Part shown: in pieces, positions 33,062-45,011 of the stretch
Layout: each line of letters starts with the position of its first letter
How positions within the stretch are numbered: position 1 is the stretch's first letter
From: Zhengitettix transpicula
Taxonomy: Eukaryota > Arthropoda > Insecta > Orthoptera > Tetrigidae
Direction: 5' to 3'
Assembly (NCBI GenBank): GCA_037074705.1
Contig: CM073590.1
Location: 38,835,895-38,899,894, forward strand
Length of the DNA stretch: 64,000 bases
Translations under genes and position numbers: made by a program
Notes under the pieces: generated by a model
What the model was told of the DNA's origin: nothing
What the model saw: only the letters and a program-made list of their open reading frames with translations
Databases searched by the model: none

Positions 33062-34070
33062 TGTTAATAATCCATCGGTTCGCTCTTAATTAAAGAATTT
33101 ATAAAATATCAAAAGGAAGGTTAATTAAAAGAAAAGATTATCAAAATTTAACAAATAAAATAATTTGTTATTTTATTTTCTAGTGGCTTCCAAAATTAAA
33201 ACAATTACAATCAAATTAAGATATCTTCTCTCAGGGTCACCACTAGGTTTGATAATTAACAGAAAAGTGATTTATAAACTAATTAACAATTCAAACATAA
33301 AAATTCACCTGAAATAATATGACGATAGATGGAATGAAAGAAAGCTAAATGTAAAGAAACTGATCGAAATCTGGCTATTACCTTTCTAATTATCGTTTAC
33401 AAATTTTTAAATTAAAGTTTTGGTTACTCACGTAATGTCCGTCTGGTACCAGATCTTTCTTTTGTAGCTTCAACACTACACTAAAAATGCACATTTTTAC
33501 ACTGATTCTAATTTCCTCGCACATTTTACACACACGCGGTCGAAGTGCACGTCCTCAGCTATCAGGAATCTCGGTTGTTGACTCCCCTTTCTGGTCAGCT
33601 AGTCGGGTTGGATCCCTCAATGCGAAGATTGTTAAATTTGTGAAGCAAACTCCTGCATCCATACAGGAACTCGTGATTTGTAGTTAATGTTAGCAGGCTT
33701 TACTTATCATATGGAGAGTCCAGACTTTATCTACTTTCTTCTCGTCGCAGATTTTAGGCTTTTAGTTTCTACTTGCTCGACCCAACTGTCACGTATCTCG
33801 GCGAAGACTTTTTACTTTTTCACCTCTCGTCTCCGACCACAAACTATAACTTCTCGTAAGCAGATTTTAGTTGTTGTCTATCCTTTCTCGACCCCGTCTT
33901 CGTACAGACTGAATTCCTTTCGCACGCGCATTCCCATTTCGGCTTTCCGACAAAAGAAAAGAACTCTCCGCCATTGTTGCTTTGATAGCTCATACCGCTA
34001 CAATTCAATTTATTCGCTACAATTCAAATTAAACCTAATCAATTTAATGGCCTAATTAACTATTGCTACA
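33062..34070 (-). mobile_element. ATn-LTR element F
   Basis: On the minus strand it begins TGTAGCAATAGTTAATTAGG at 34,070 and ends TTATTAACA at 33,062. Donor-like GTGAGT is at 33,426-33,431 (complement), then GTAAACGATAATTAG and CCAGATTTCGATC. The CCTAGTGGTGACCCTGAGAG block is at about 33,227-33,246. It is joined tail to tail with element E across 7 nt of TA-rich sequence. A 122-codon plus frame (33,687-34,055) falls inside it and is incidental. Confidence 0.65.
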
Positions 34071-34154
34071 ATATATTATATATATTATAATTTATAAACA
34101 TTTTTCGTTTTGTCAACGGGCTAATGCAGTTTTGTCTCTTTGGGCACTAACATA

Positions 34155-34255
34155 TTTTTTGTCCTGAAGAAAGGAACAAGGCTTACGGAAACGTTGTGTG
34201 GTATTTATATTATCTGTATATGTCTGTATTTGGTTACCTTTCTTATTATTCGTTT
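34155..34255 (+). repeat. Hammerhead-like block, copy 2
   Basis: TCCTGAAGA (34,161-34,169), then AAGG...AAGGCTTACG, then GAAACGTTGTG, then the conserved tail ending ACCTTTCTTATTA. It matches 16,045-16,135 over about 90 bp. Here the CUGAAGA and GAAAC core elements are both intact, but a full hammerhead fold has not been shown. Confidence 0.4.
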
Positions 34256-36072
34256 AATTATTGTAATACTCTTCAGCCTAATACTTCGAAGAATCATTAT
34301 TTGTTATAGATGTTAGTGGTTGTTCAATAAACAGTAATTAAAACACAAATATAGCAATGACAGAAATTTTATTATAAAAAAAACAAACTAATGTTATGCA
34401 TGGTAGATACTGAAAAATTATGCTATGCAGATGAGAGAATACAAACGGTTGGGTCAAGAAAAGAAGACATCAAAAGTGCGATAGCCAAAGGTTTAAGGGT
34501 AGGTTTCATGACGGGATTCTCGTTAAAAATCATTATGAATTAGTATTACACAAGAGGTGCTTACAACTATTTTAATGAATAGGATATTATTTAAGTAAAA
34601 CTGTTAGTGTACACGCCGAAACAAAATAAATGTGTTTCCAACATTTAGTACACAGAATGTAGAAGAAGATTGTTACCGTCGGTATTTTTATAATTTAAAT
34701 GGACGTCGATACTTTAAATAAAAAAAATTATTTGTATATACGAATGTAATGCGCCGCTGTTAAAAGATAATGAATGATAAAACACAGCGGGATTGTTTGT
34801 GTCTGCGGTTTGTATAATAATGTTTCAATTTTTATCTCATTGCTACTACTACACGATATTAATCTACAATGTTCCAATTTATTTTTGTATTATTTGTTGT
34901 TTTATTTTGGTTGACAATCACATTAGACATTATCCCGAGCGACACTTAGGGAATTATAAGCTAAAATAGTGATCACATTATATTAAAAATATTGTAAAGG
35001 TAAATGATAGAGCAGAAACAAAATGTTACTGATGGATAAAAGAAGATGGACGATAACATTAAAATGATTGAAGATTAAAAGAAAAACACATCATTGTTAT
35101 GAAATTTCAGAGTGTATTACGTGCAAACTGATCTGCACGAAGCAGAGAAAAAATACGAGTGAAACCAAAAAGGTAAGAAATTTTATTAAATTTTTTATCA
35201 TGTAATTTCCAACGAGCAATAACAGTGAGTGTTGGCCGTTGGGAACGCAGGTGGAATTTGGTTCAAGTGGCTTTCCTTCTTGTGAATAGCCTTTATTCTA
35301 ACAAGTAAAATATACTGCATATACTTAAAAGTAGTACCTTAATGTAATGGGTTTACTTTCGTCTAAAACTAGCCTTAAAAAGCATAAATAATTTAGAATA
35401 TTTCTAAAATGTTAGTCAAAAAGAAAAGAACCCGATGTTTTTCTGTACAAAAAATAATAAACTTGTGAGATAATTTTATCAACATAGTTGCCCTATACTC
35501 GTCGATTATTCAGAATCATTAGTATTCAACTTGACTGGACGTAATTCTTCGCTCATCCTTTACACTGTTTCGACCGCTTTATTGAGCTGTAAGTCTTGTA
35601 TCTATTTTTGCCCCTAACACATTTAGACGACAAAAAAAAAACAGGTTACCGGGCACTGTCAGTGGTGCTAACAACCTGTGGCACAATCACGTTTACTGCT
35701 GTAACTTACAACAAGCAAAGACTATGAGGCCATTTGTATACTTACAAACATAGAAAATTTTACAGCTATCTTATAGACAATTATAACATAACATGCATTG
35801 ACATCTAATCTTTCCAGCGTACATAAGAACGTAGTTTATTTTGTAAGCTATGAAGATCCCGCCCTCGTATTTTTTGGGAGAACCTAAAGTAAAAGTAAAA
35901 TAAATGACTGTTGAATCAAGTGGAAAGTAACTTTACTTTTAAAAAATAATAGTATAATCGTAGCTGAGATAATTTTTAATTTCCGTGTTTGTATACAAGT
36001 AAGAAACGGATTCTTATATGACGCCAGTAACGTATGTAGCGTAACAAATATGTTATTGTTAACGCTGGCCAT
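34256..36072. other. AT-rich DNA without recognisable gene
   Basis: No gene or named repeat was found. The 62-codon minus frame at 35,884-36,072 is low-complexity. Confidence 0.5.
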
Positions 36073-37298
36073 CTGCGAGGGAAAGTCAAATGAAAAACTT
36101 AAAAGTTTAATTTAATATAAATTAGAAAGTGAGCGCCAGTGGTCTGTAAGTTGGTACGAGTATTTTAAATAATGGAATGGGTGCAGCACATTGCAGATGC
36201 GCGAACACCGGCGCAAGAACAGTATAAAGATGGCTGCCGCACCATCAACGGGCAACAGACGAACAGCGTTCAGTGATTAGATTTTTGCAAAGTGCAAGGT
36301 GTGAAACCTATAGACATTTACCGTAGAAGTTTCAGTACGGGGATGCCTGTTCCTCATAGCAGCAAGAATGGCGTAGAAAGTTCGCTAATGGTGTGACGTC
36401 TGCAGCCGGGCCAGGCACATCGTGACGTGACTCCCGAGACCAGAGCAGCAGTTGACTCTCTCGTAATGGAAATCCCCCAAGTTACATGGATGACATTGCA
36501 ACGGTTGTATACATTAGTCTTGGTTCAATATATCACTTTATGCATGATTTGCTTAGGTTTCATAAGGTTCTGAACAATGGTTGCCCGGAATTGAAACAGC
36601 GGCATGTTGATGCGTGTGAAGAACGTCCTTGAACGCGACGATGAATCCTTTCATGCGCGATTCATCACTGGAGACGAAACATGGGTCCATTGTCATTACC
36701 CAGAAACGAAGACAGTCAGAAAAGATTGCTTTCGGCATCACCAAAACCAAAGAAGTTTCTAACACAGCCATCAACAGGAAAGGTTATGCTGACGCTCTTT
36801 TGTATTGTCTTGGAGCACTACATACCACATGGAACCACTGTTACCAGTAACACATGTACAGACCTCCTAAAAATCATATTCGGCCTGCCATTAGAACAAA
36901 ACGACGTGGATTGTAATCGAAAGGTGTGCTTCTGAAACATCACAATTGACGGCCCCATACGACTCGTACGACGGTAGTGACAAAAGCACACATGCGGTTT
37001 GAATGTCTACGTAATCCACCATACTCGCCCGACCTTACTCAAAGTGATTTCCATATGTTTAGATCCCTAAAAGAAGCACTTTCTGGGAAGAAATTTCATT
37101 CCAATGACGTGGTGCCCGAGTGGTTGCACCCTCTCCCAAAAGAATTTCATTATACGGTAGTTCAGGCACTTCGGAAGCGTAGTCTGACATGCGTTGAGCA
37201 TGAAGGAGACTCGAAAAATAATACAGGTTTGTTGTACGTGTGAAAATAAATAAAATTTAAAAACATAATTGAGGTTTTCATTTGGCTCTCCCTCGTAT
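36073..37298 (+). mobile_element. mariner-type DNA transposon (inactive)
   Basis: Terminal inverted repeats are visible: GCGAGGGAAAGTCAAATGAA from 36,075, mirrored by the complement of the right end (CGAGGGAGAGCCAAATGAAA, read inward from about 37,295). The right end carries TA beside the repeat; the left flank reads TG, so one side of the TA target has mutated. The 1.2-kb length is usual for mariner. The transposase inside is broken by several stops and frameshifts. Confidence 0.85.
36160..37243 (+). pseudogene. Degenerate mariner transposase
   Basis: Pieces in different frames match the mariner layout. An N-terminal region with stops is followed by ESFHARFITGDETWVH at about 36,645-36,692, which includes the first catalytic Asp in TGDETWVH. 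The third catalytic Asp is in PPYSPDLTQSDFHMF (about 37,016-37,060). The C-terminal part, from MTKAHMRFECLRN, reads to a stop at 37,243 with the family-like QALRKR and VEHEGDS sequences. The middle, where the second Asp is expected, is out of frame. With multiple breaks it cannot encode an active enzyme. It belongs to the D,D34D mariner group, as judged from these motifs. Confidence 0.85.
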
Positions 37299-37483
37299 TA
37301 CAATTCTTTTGTGGCAGCGAAACAATTAGAAAAGCAGCCTTTGCAAGTATAATATTTCATGGAAGACATCCATCCAAAAGTCCTCAAAATATGAAAGAAT
37401 TATTCAGGAAAACTAATGTTTTCTTTTCCAAATGTTTATCGGATTAAATAAATTAATAAATATGTATATATATACATATATAT
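37299..37483. other. AT-rich spacer with TA-rich tract
   Basis: This short interval between the mariner and element G ends in a TA-rich, partly palindromic tract (about 37,460-37,483). Confidence 0.6.
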
Positions 37484-38995
37484 TGTGATAACCTTTTAAA
37501 TATTTTTAATTTAATACTTAAATTTTATTTAAAAGAACTCATTAAACAGAAACTTTAAATTTTGGACGGATTTAAATAAATGAAATGATAACTCACAAAT
37601 TCTTCAATACTAAAAAACATTATAAATAATTTTTTTAAATATTTTTTCAATTATTTACATTTAAATATATGCCACGGCTTTTATGATGTCTCTAAGGTAA
37701 TATGACTATAAAAACACAAAATATTTAAATGAATTTACAACTATTTCAATTAAATTATTCTAAAATATAAACAATAACCAAATGAAAAGTGAAGGCAGGA
37801 AATAATTATATAATGTTTACAAAGTATTTTTTACATACCAGATATGGTAACAGTTTTCGTATCAAACCAAATATTTCACTCTACGATTTTACTAACTCTT
37901 TAATTTAGATCACAAATGGATTAAATGACTCGTTCACTTGAACAGATTATAATATTACAATTTCTGCACCATTTCAGTCAGCATACACGATTAAATCCCT
38001 AGCACACCACAGACAGTCATCACTTTATTGCCAACATTTCGGCGAACAGTAATAATGTCTAACACAAGGAGAATTGAATTACACTTTCCAAATATCAGCC
38101 AGATTCAACTCTCAATAAATCAATCCAACGACAGCCAGTACAACTTTTCCTATCAAAACTTATTCGTTAGTCCCGTTCAATATCTAGCAAGGGGATAACT
38201 ATCTCTTGAATACCAGCAACCGTGATAATCTATCTTTTACAGGTCGACTTATACATGCAGACTCACTGCTAACCAGTCTGGATCAGCACCACATCGAACT
38301 CTAACCGACTGACTGCTCTCTCTCTTCGCTCATCTGAGAGAATGAACTGAGTTCTTGTGAAAGCTTTCTACCTCACACACAATTTCCAACATTACACACC
38401 CGCTCGCCCAAAGTTTTTGTTTCATGCCGCCGACAACAATTTGGCACTCCAAATTCAATCAAAATTTACAAACCAATATTTTTATTATACAATTTGTGGC
38501 GTTCAAGGAAAAATGCAAACTTTTATATATTACAAACAAACAAATCTAATAACTCTTCTTCTCGGGGTCTTTACTGGGTTTGATAAGTAAGAAACAATCA
38601 AGATTATAAATTAAAGATTTAACAATTTAAACAAATTGAAACTAACGGAATACGAAATGAAAAGAAACGAAATATGACTATACCCTTAATTACCGTTTAC
38701 AGAAAATTTAATTATTTTGGTTTGTACTTACAACGGCCTTTCTGGTTAATTTTTAATTAATGATTTCGAAGCTTGGGACATAATTCACAAAAAGGCCATT
38801 AATCACAGACTCCACACTTGAACAAACACACGGTTATATTTCTTAGGTTATTCCTCCAGGAACTCTATTATCTGCAACTCCGGTAGAATGAGCTCCCGTA
38901 GAATGCGCGCAGTTCACAACAAAGCTCGCCGTCCATTGTTGTTCTTTGAGATCGGTGCCGCTAAACAATTCATGGCCTCCTTAATTAGTATTACA
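37484..38995 (-). mobile_element. ATn-LTR element G
   Basis: On the minus strand it begins TGTAATACTAATTAAGGAGG at 38,995 and ends GGTTATCACA at 37,484. Donor-like GTAAGT is at 38,726-38,731 (complement), then GTAAACGGTAATTAAGGGTA. The CCCAGTAAAGACCCCGAGAA block is at about 38,559-38,578. At 1.5 kb it is one of the longer members. No PBS-like module was identified at its 3' end. Confidence 0.65.
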
Positions 38996-39021
38996 ATATA
39001 TATATATATATATATATATAT
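38996..39021. repeat. (TA)n microsatellite between elements G and H
   Basis: A 26-nt TA tract sits between the facing 5' ends of G and H, whose first 25-30 nt are clearly similar. Confidence 0.9.
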
Positions 39022-40390
39022 TGTAATACCTAGTTAAGAAGGCCATTATTTTATATAAATTTCATAATATGTGTTTCACGGCACAGACTAGAGGTGGACG
39101 GCCATTATTTAAAATCTGTTTACCAACTCAGACTGGGGATCTTGGGTGGCTCGTATAAAAAAAAGATGATTGACAGCGGAAAATGGCTCACAAAATGGAG
39201 AACTAGAATTGTAGCGGCTCCTAGATCTAATGTCTGACCGACATCGGAACAAAACCCCAAAGGAACTATGACAACAGTTTTTTGTTGACATCCAATTATA
39301 AGATAAGGAAATGTTTATCTAACAATATTGAGTAGCTCTCTGAGCGTGAGAAAGCCGGATGAGGACCGAACGTGGGAAATAAAAATTGTGGGAAAAAGGA
39401 ATATTCTGGAGAGGGGGAAGCTGATAGAACAAGTTAGTTGGATGCCAGAGACCGAACAAGTTAGTTGGATGTCAGAGAGCAAGGGAGGAGGACGTGGTTG
39501 CAGAGAGCCGAGTTTGGTCATCGATAAGAAATGTAGGCATAAAGCATAAAGTAAAGCAATGTAATGAAGAATTTAGAAGTTGGTGTTAGAATTGAATAAA
39601 GTTTGTGTAAGAGATTTTAGAGGAGAAAGACATAGAAGTTGATGTCATAGCTGGAAGGAGAAAGGAGTGTTGGGTTGAACACCAGATTTGAACTCTGTCT
39701 TGGTAAAGGTTGAGAGGTCCAGAACATTTTAAATAAGACAAAACACATTGGAATTGTCAATCATACTAGACAAATTGATTGGTGGCCGCGGGCGAAACAT
39801 CCATACGAGTAGTCGGAAGTCTGCAGTCTGGAGTTTGGATACTGAAAGGATAGTGTTGTGTTGTGAAACGTGTGTCCGTAAAATTGTCTGTGTAAATTTT
39901 ATGCACAGAGTAGCCATTATTAAAGTGAAGTGTGTTCCCGAACCAAAAAGTATAAAACTTGTAAGTAGCGATTTAAAATAAATAATTTTGTAAACCGTAA
40001 ATTAAAGGTGAAAGTCAGATTTCTTTTCTAGTAACTTCAATAAAATTGAATTTCTATATTCTGTAAAATTCTTTCAAGTGTAATTGGATTTTGTTCTTTC
40101 TATCAGGCCTAGTGGAGACCCTGAGATTTTGAGTTTCATTCTTAGTAAAACAAAATAAAGGTATAAATTTTGTTAAATGCCACAAAAGGTAAAATTAACT
40201 GTTAGTAAAATTTGATCTAATTGTGGCGAAATAAAGTAGAGATTTAAATTGTATTTTGTGTGAATAAATTTACTTTGTTTTGTTTAATTTAAATTTCCTT
40301 TCATTAAATATTTTACAGTTGGTTATTACAAATTGGCTACCACAACGTGGGGGAAAATTTTTTAAATTAAATTTTGTAATAGTTATTACA
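39022..40390 (+). mobile_element. ATn-LTR element H
   Basis: It begins TGTAATACCTAGTTAAGAAG and ends GTTATTACA at 40,390. Donor-like GTAAGTA is at 39,961-39,967, then GTAAACCGTAAATTAAAGG and GTCAGATTTC. GCCTAGTGGAGACCCTGAGA is at about 40,108. One PBS-like module (ATTGGCTACCACAACGTGGG) at about 40,332-40,351 follows an internal TTATTACA that looks like the true LTR end. Direct repeats of GAACAAGTTAGTTGGATG lie at 39,428 and 39,453. Confidence 0.65.
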
Positions 40391-43165
40391 ATATATATAT
40401 AAAAGACGATAAATTTTTATATTTATATATATTGACAAAATAAGTTGAATAGGTTAGAAAGTATTGCGTCCAAAATGAGATATGGATTAGGGAAGATGTT
40501 TCATCATGTTAATCTTATTATTTTATTACAATATAAAGTAATTTATATTCGGATATTATACTGCTTTAGTAAAAAGTACCTTTACAGAAATTGCTTGTAC
40601 ATTTACGTCAAATTAGCCTCTAAATTTATTAAGTCAGGTTTCACTGTTTTTGGTAACTAGCGAAGCTTTTCCCTTACCATTGTTCTTGAAGAAGTAAGAG
40701 AATTTTGTGTAACTTGAGAAGAACGTGACCACATCTGAGAGGTAATCAGTTTAATTAATCGGATAAAGCGTTGAGGGGAAGTTAGCGGGAAGATACATTC
40801 CGATAAGAGAGGCCACTTGAGTTATGGTGAGACTCAAGAGATAAATGCCACTGGCGTTAATCCACAAACTTTCTTACCATTTACGTCGAGGCATGCATTC
40901 AGCAAAAACATAGAAGAGATAAACATTTGCGGATTCAGGTCTTGCAGCAAGTTTCGGGCAAGTCTGCGGTACTGGTCCAAGATAATCCACAGCACAGAAA
41001 TGCCTAGTTTCCTTTTCTTTACGGGTTGTGTTGTTGTAGGCCTACAACATTTGCCAGTTTCTTACAACCGTATTATTTAATCCTATGAACGTCAAACTTA
41101 CGTAGTTATAACAGTACTCTTGTGATATAATTAATTTTTCGTATAAGAAACATGCTATAATTATCTGAAACTGATAATATATTAAAATTTGGTTTTTGTT
41201 TTCCCAGAATTTAATGAAACTCGTGTAGTTATAAGAATGCTATTGTGATAGATTCAATAGTGTCGTATGAGAATAATGATATAATTATCTGAAACTGATA
41301 TCGTATTAGTGCAACAGAACAATATAATAAAATTCGGTTTTTGTACTAACGGAATTGAATGATTGCTCTTTCATACCCTCAGACATGGATAACTATAGTA
41401 CGTTGTTGAGGAAAGCTACTGAAGAAACACTATTTTCAGCATTATATTATATAGCAGATAAATTATTCTTAAAAGTAACTCGTATCAAAGAGCAGACTTC
41501 TGGATTTGTCTCTAAACATGTAAAGCGGATGAGTGTAACAAACAACAAAGGTGATCATTCGACAGACAGTTGTCGTGGAAGTCACACTTCCTTTTCTCCA
41601 CTTTACAGTAGCATTAAGGCACATTTACACCAAATGTTGTCAACAATTTTTGTTGCCATTCTTCTAAAAGTTGTCCACATTTGTTAGTAACAACATTTTT
41701 GCTTACTCCTGTGTAAACTCGGCTATAAGCTCAGTCCATTGCTGACAGCAGATCTCAGCCATCGTCATACGCAGTGGAGCTACAACTTTCGTATCTGCAT
41801 CAATAAACTTTATATAATTTTGATGTTCTGATATTATAAATTGACGGTCCCTACTACAACAGTTTCTCACCCACTTATATTAATATCCCATTTTCCGATT
41901 ACCGACGCAGATCTTCTGTACTAACCGCACTGACCTCGACTTTGGATTCTGCCAAAAAATTAAAATTATTGTTTTAACTGTTTTATGCGGAGTTTCGAAT
42001 AAATGTATTCATAGGCTTTGTAAGTAGAAAAATAAAGAGCTAAGAATTGTTTTATGCAAAAATAGAATAAAATTTAAAGTCTGTTTTGAAAATTAATAAT
42101 AAGAAATACAGAGTAAATTAGTAATGATATAAATATAGCTTCTGCATTATAAAAATTAATAAAAACTCTCAAGTACGTTTAACTAAGGAACTTTATTTGA
42201 AATGTATAATGTAAGCAACAACAATAAGACTATTCTAAATTGTTTCACCGATATCATTACGACGCGTTATCTAAACTCTGTAGCCAACATACGAATTTCG
42301 CTACGTAAATATCACTATTTGACTGATTTAATATTATTATAAATAATTTAGTATAAGATTAATGTTAAGTAAAATGTTGCTATCGTACTCATGATAATAG
42401 TTTGATTGAAACCACAACTAGAGCTAGGTTAGATTTCATAAATATAGTATATCTGATAAAGGGTTAAGATTCTTGAGCCACTTCCCAAATTAAATTAGAA
42501 ATTGAGGTACTGTTAGTAAATTTGAAACTGGTATAATTATATACGCTACATATTTTTCTCTTATTGAAAATTGAAAGTGGTGTCACTATATGTCCTTAAT
42601 AAGTATCTTTCTTCAAATTAATTAAACTACTATCAAATATCACTTCATTTAAGCAAATGACGGTTGGTATGAAGTGAGCGGCACTGGCCCAAAACCGTCA
42701 ACGGTTTTTTCTTTGCGAAAGACTTTCCGCACTTCTCAGTCGACATTAGAAACAACTTTTATGAAACTTTTAGTTTTTTATGTTTATGACTTCCTAAAGT
42801 TTACTTAGGCCCAGTTTCCGATTAGAAGGTACTTTTAAGTGAAACCGTAATTAAGTTGTTCACTGCACTAATTTTTTTTATTGAAAACTTAGTTCCATTA
42901 TCTTTCATTATGTATACTCGTCTCTATCCTTTGTGACTCTCTTCTCGTCGAGACTCTATTTTTAAGTCCGCTGATTACATTATGGAATAGCCAGATATTG
43001 ATTAACAACTTCGTCGTACAAGATTTTATAATCCTATCATTATAATATTATTTTTGTCTTACGTTATCAGCGAGTAATTATCGGTTGGTAACATTGTAAT
43101 AAAGTGAAAAAGAAACTTGTGTACTAAAATCTTCAAATGCAACAGTGAATTATTCAGAAATTGCG
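40391..43165. other. AT-rich DNA without recognisable gene
   Basis: Frames of 87 codons (40,817-41,080) and 110 codons (41,355-41,687) lack recognised domains. A possible small inverted-repeat unit is at 41,616-41,725. I see no exon structure or RNA gene. Confidence 0.45.
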
Positions 43166-43167
43166 TT

Positions 43168-43632
43168 TTTTTTTGTTTTTTTTTTAGGGCAACAGGCTAC
43201 TTGAGGGTAATCCACTTTGGGCAACTCCCCTTTAATAGCATAGGAAGGGATTTGAAAGGGGGGATGCGGAAGGGTGGAGGAAGATAGCCAAGGGTTAACT
43301 AGGGCCCCCGGGCTATGGCTTAAGGATCCTACCCGGCATTCGCCTAAAGAAATGCAGGGAAAACCCTAGGAAAACCTGCATCAGGTAGGTCGGGCATTTG
43401 GTACTTGTCCCACGCCCTTCCGATGACGGGAGAGGAGTTTGCTGTGGGGACGCAGCTTACCCCTCGCCATGCTTTGGCCTGTTTAGGAGGCAGCTGGCCG
43501 ACTATTCCAATAGGAGTAGCGGACAACTCTTGCCGTATGCCCAAGGTCTGCGACCCCGGAACATACACCTCTCAAAACAGACCGAGGTGCCTCGGCATGT
43601 GGGAACCTTAGTTCAAAAAAAAAAAAACAGAG
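43168..43632 (-). mobile_element. GC-rich retroposon, copy 5 (5' truncated)
   Basis: A T-run (43,168-43,183) at the left marks the A-tail of a minus insertion. Sequence matches copy 1 up to GGAACCTTAGTTC, then a 13-nt A run and unrelated DNA, so the hairpin-bearing 5' end is missing. It lies in inverted orientation about 25-40 bp from copy 6. Confidence 0.85.
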
Positions 43633-43669
43633 AGATGTGAGAGTCGATACGATTTTACTACTATTTTAT

Positions 43670-44215
43670 CAAGGAAGGCCTGCGAGATATCCTCTCGCAG
43701 GTACAACCTTGTAGGAGAGATACGAAGGGGCTACATTTGGGGATGCCTTTTCCTCTCCGTTTTTGAACTAAGGTTCTCTCAAGGCCAGGCACCTCGGCCT
43801 GTTCTGAGAGTGTATGTTCCGGGGTCACAGACCTTGGTCATACGGTAAGAGTTGTCCGCTACTCCCATTGGAATAGTCGGCCAGCTGCCTCCTAAACTGG
43901 TCGAGGAACGGAGAAGGGAATTCTGCGTCCCCACAGCAAACTCCTCTCCCGCTATCGGAAGGGCGTGGTACAAGTACCCAATTCCCGACCTACCTGATGC
44001 AGGTTTTTATAGGGTTTGTCCTGCATTTCTTTTAGGCGAATGCCGGATAGGATCCTTAAACCATAGCCCGGGGACCTAGTTACCCTTGGCTACCTTCCTC
44101 CACCCTTCCGCATCCCCCCTTTCAAATCCCTTTCCTATGCTATAAGACGGGAGTTGCCACTATGTGGTTTACCCTATACATAGCCTGCCTACACCCAAAA
44201 AAAACAACAACAAAA
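43670..44215 (+). mobile_element. GC-rich retroposon, copy 6 (full length, with TSD)
   Basis: It is flanked by a perfect 13-bp target-site duplication, ACTACTATTTTAT, at 43,657-43,669 and 44,216-44,228. The 5' end has the CTGCGAG hairpin (about 43,680-43,704), and the 3' end is A-rich (from about 44,196: eight A followed by CAACAACAAAAA). Its length of about 546 bp agrees with copy 1. With copy 5 it forms a 1-kb inverted repeat. Confidence 0.9.
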
Positions 44216-44449
44216 ACTACTATTTTATAAAATATGATTTATAAAGGATGTCCAATATATGTTAATACGCTCACTCGTTAAGTGAAATATGATTAGTATG
44301 CGAATATCTGGGCTCCTCAGCTACCTAATCATGACAAAATATTATGTGCATTACTTAGGGGATCCATTGATAACGAAGTGTAACTTTTTGAAATAATTTC
44401 CGATATTTGATTGCTCACACATATAATCGTCCTATGTCGGGAATAGAGG

Positions 44450-44610
44450 TTTCCATGTGGGGACGCAGCATTCCCTTCTCCGTGTATCGGTCAGTTTAGG
44501 AGGCAGCTAGCCGAATAATCCAATAGGAACATCGGATAACTCTTACTTTTTTTCCCAAAATATACACCTCTCAAAACTGACTTCAATGCCTCGGCTTGTG
44601 TTAACCTTAG
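44450..44610 (-). mobile_element. GC-rich retroposon, copy 7 (fragment)
   Basis: A diverged middle segment: GTGGGGACGCAGCATTCCC, GTTTAGGAGGCAGCTAGCCG, TACACCTCTCAAAACTG and GCCTCGGCTTGTG in family order, with internal deletions. Neither end survives. Confidence 0.7.
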
Positions 44611-44883
44611 TTCATAACCATCAACCCCCATCTCTCCAGGAAGGTTTCATCTGCGAGAGCTGATAACAGCATCTACAGGCTTCCTTGTTCTTCTATCTAA
44701 TTTTTGGAAAGCTAAAAATAGCTGCCAGAGTTTACATCAATGTAATAGGTTTTTTATGAATTAGAATGAAATGTTCAAACAATTCAGTTTTGCTATTTCA
44801 TGTTTGATTAATAATAGCTCTGTTGAGCGCATTATCTCGATATTTTGAGGAACTTTGATTTGCAACAATATAACCCGTAAGTA

Positions 44884-45011
44884 CGATAAACAGTTCTCGG
44901 TTTTCACACGGGTATAATATATTTAAACGCGACGTTTCGGCGACTAAAAGAACTGTCGTCATCTTCTAGGCTAAATCTATGCTCGTGTGAAAAACCGAGA
45001 ACTGTTTATCG
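44884..45011 (-). repeat. Inverted repeat with hammerhead-like core (Penelope-like remnant)
   Basis: Near-perfect 27-28-nt arms (CGATAAACAGTTCTCGG at 44,884 and its complement ending at 45,011) differ by one A in a homopolymer. Between them, read on the minus strand, are TAGAAGATGACGACAGTTC, TAGTCGC and CGAAACGTC. The order CUGANGA-like element, stem, then GAAAC resembles the hammerhead ribozymes known from Penelope-like retroelements, although the first core element reads CTAGAAGA and not CTGAAGA. No Penelope coding sequence is nearby. Confidence 0.5.

Noticed and set aside
33687..34055. 122-codon plus frame
   Set aside because: It lies entirely within minus-strand LTR-like element F, and related elements do not keep it open.
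36073..37298. Functional mariner transposase
   Set aside because: Several stops and frameshifts, and the second catalytic Asp region is out of frame.
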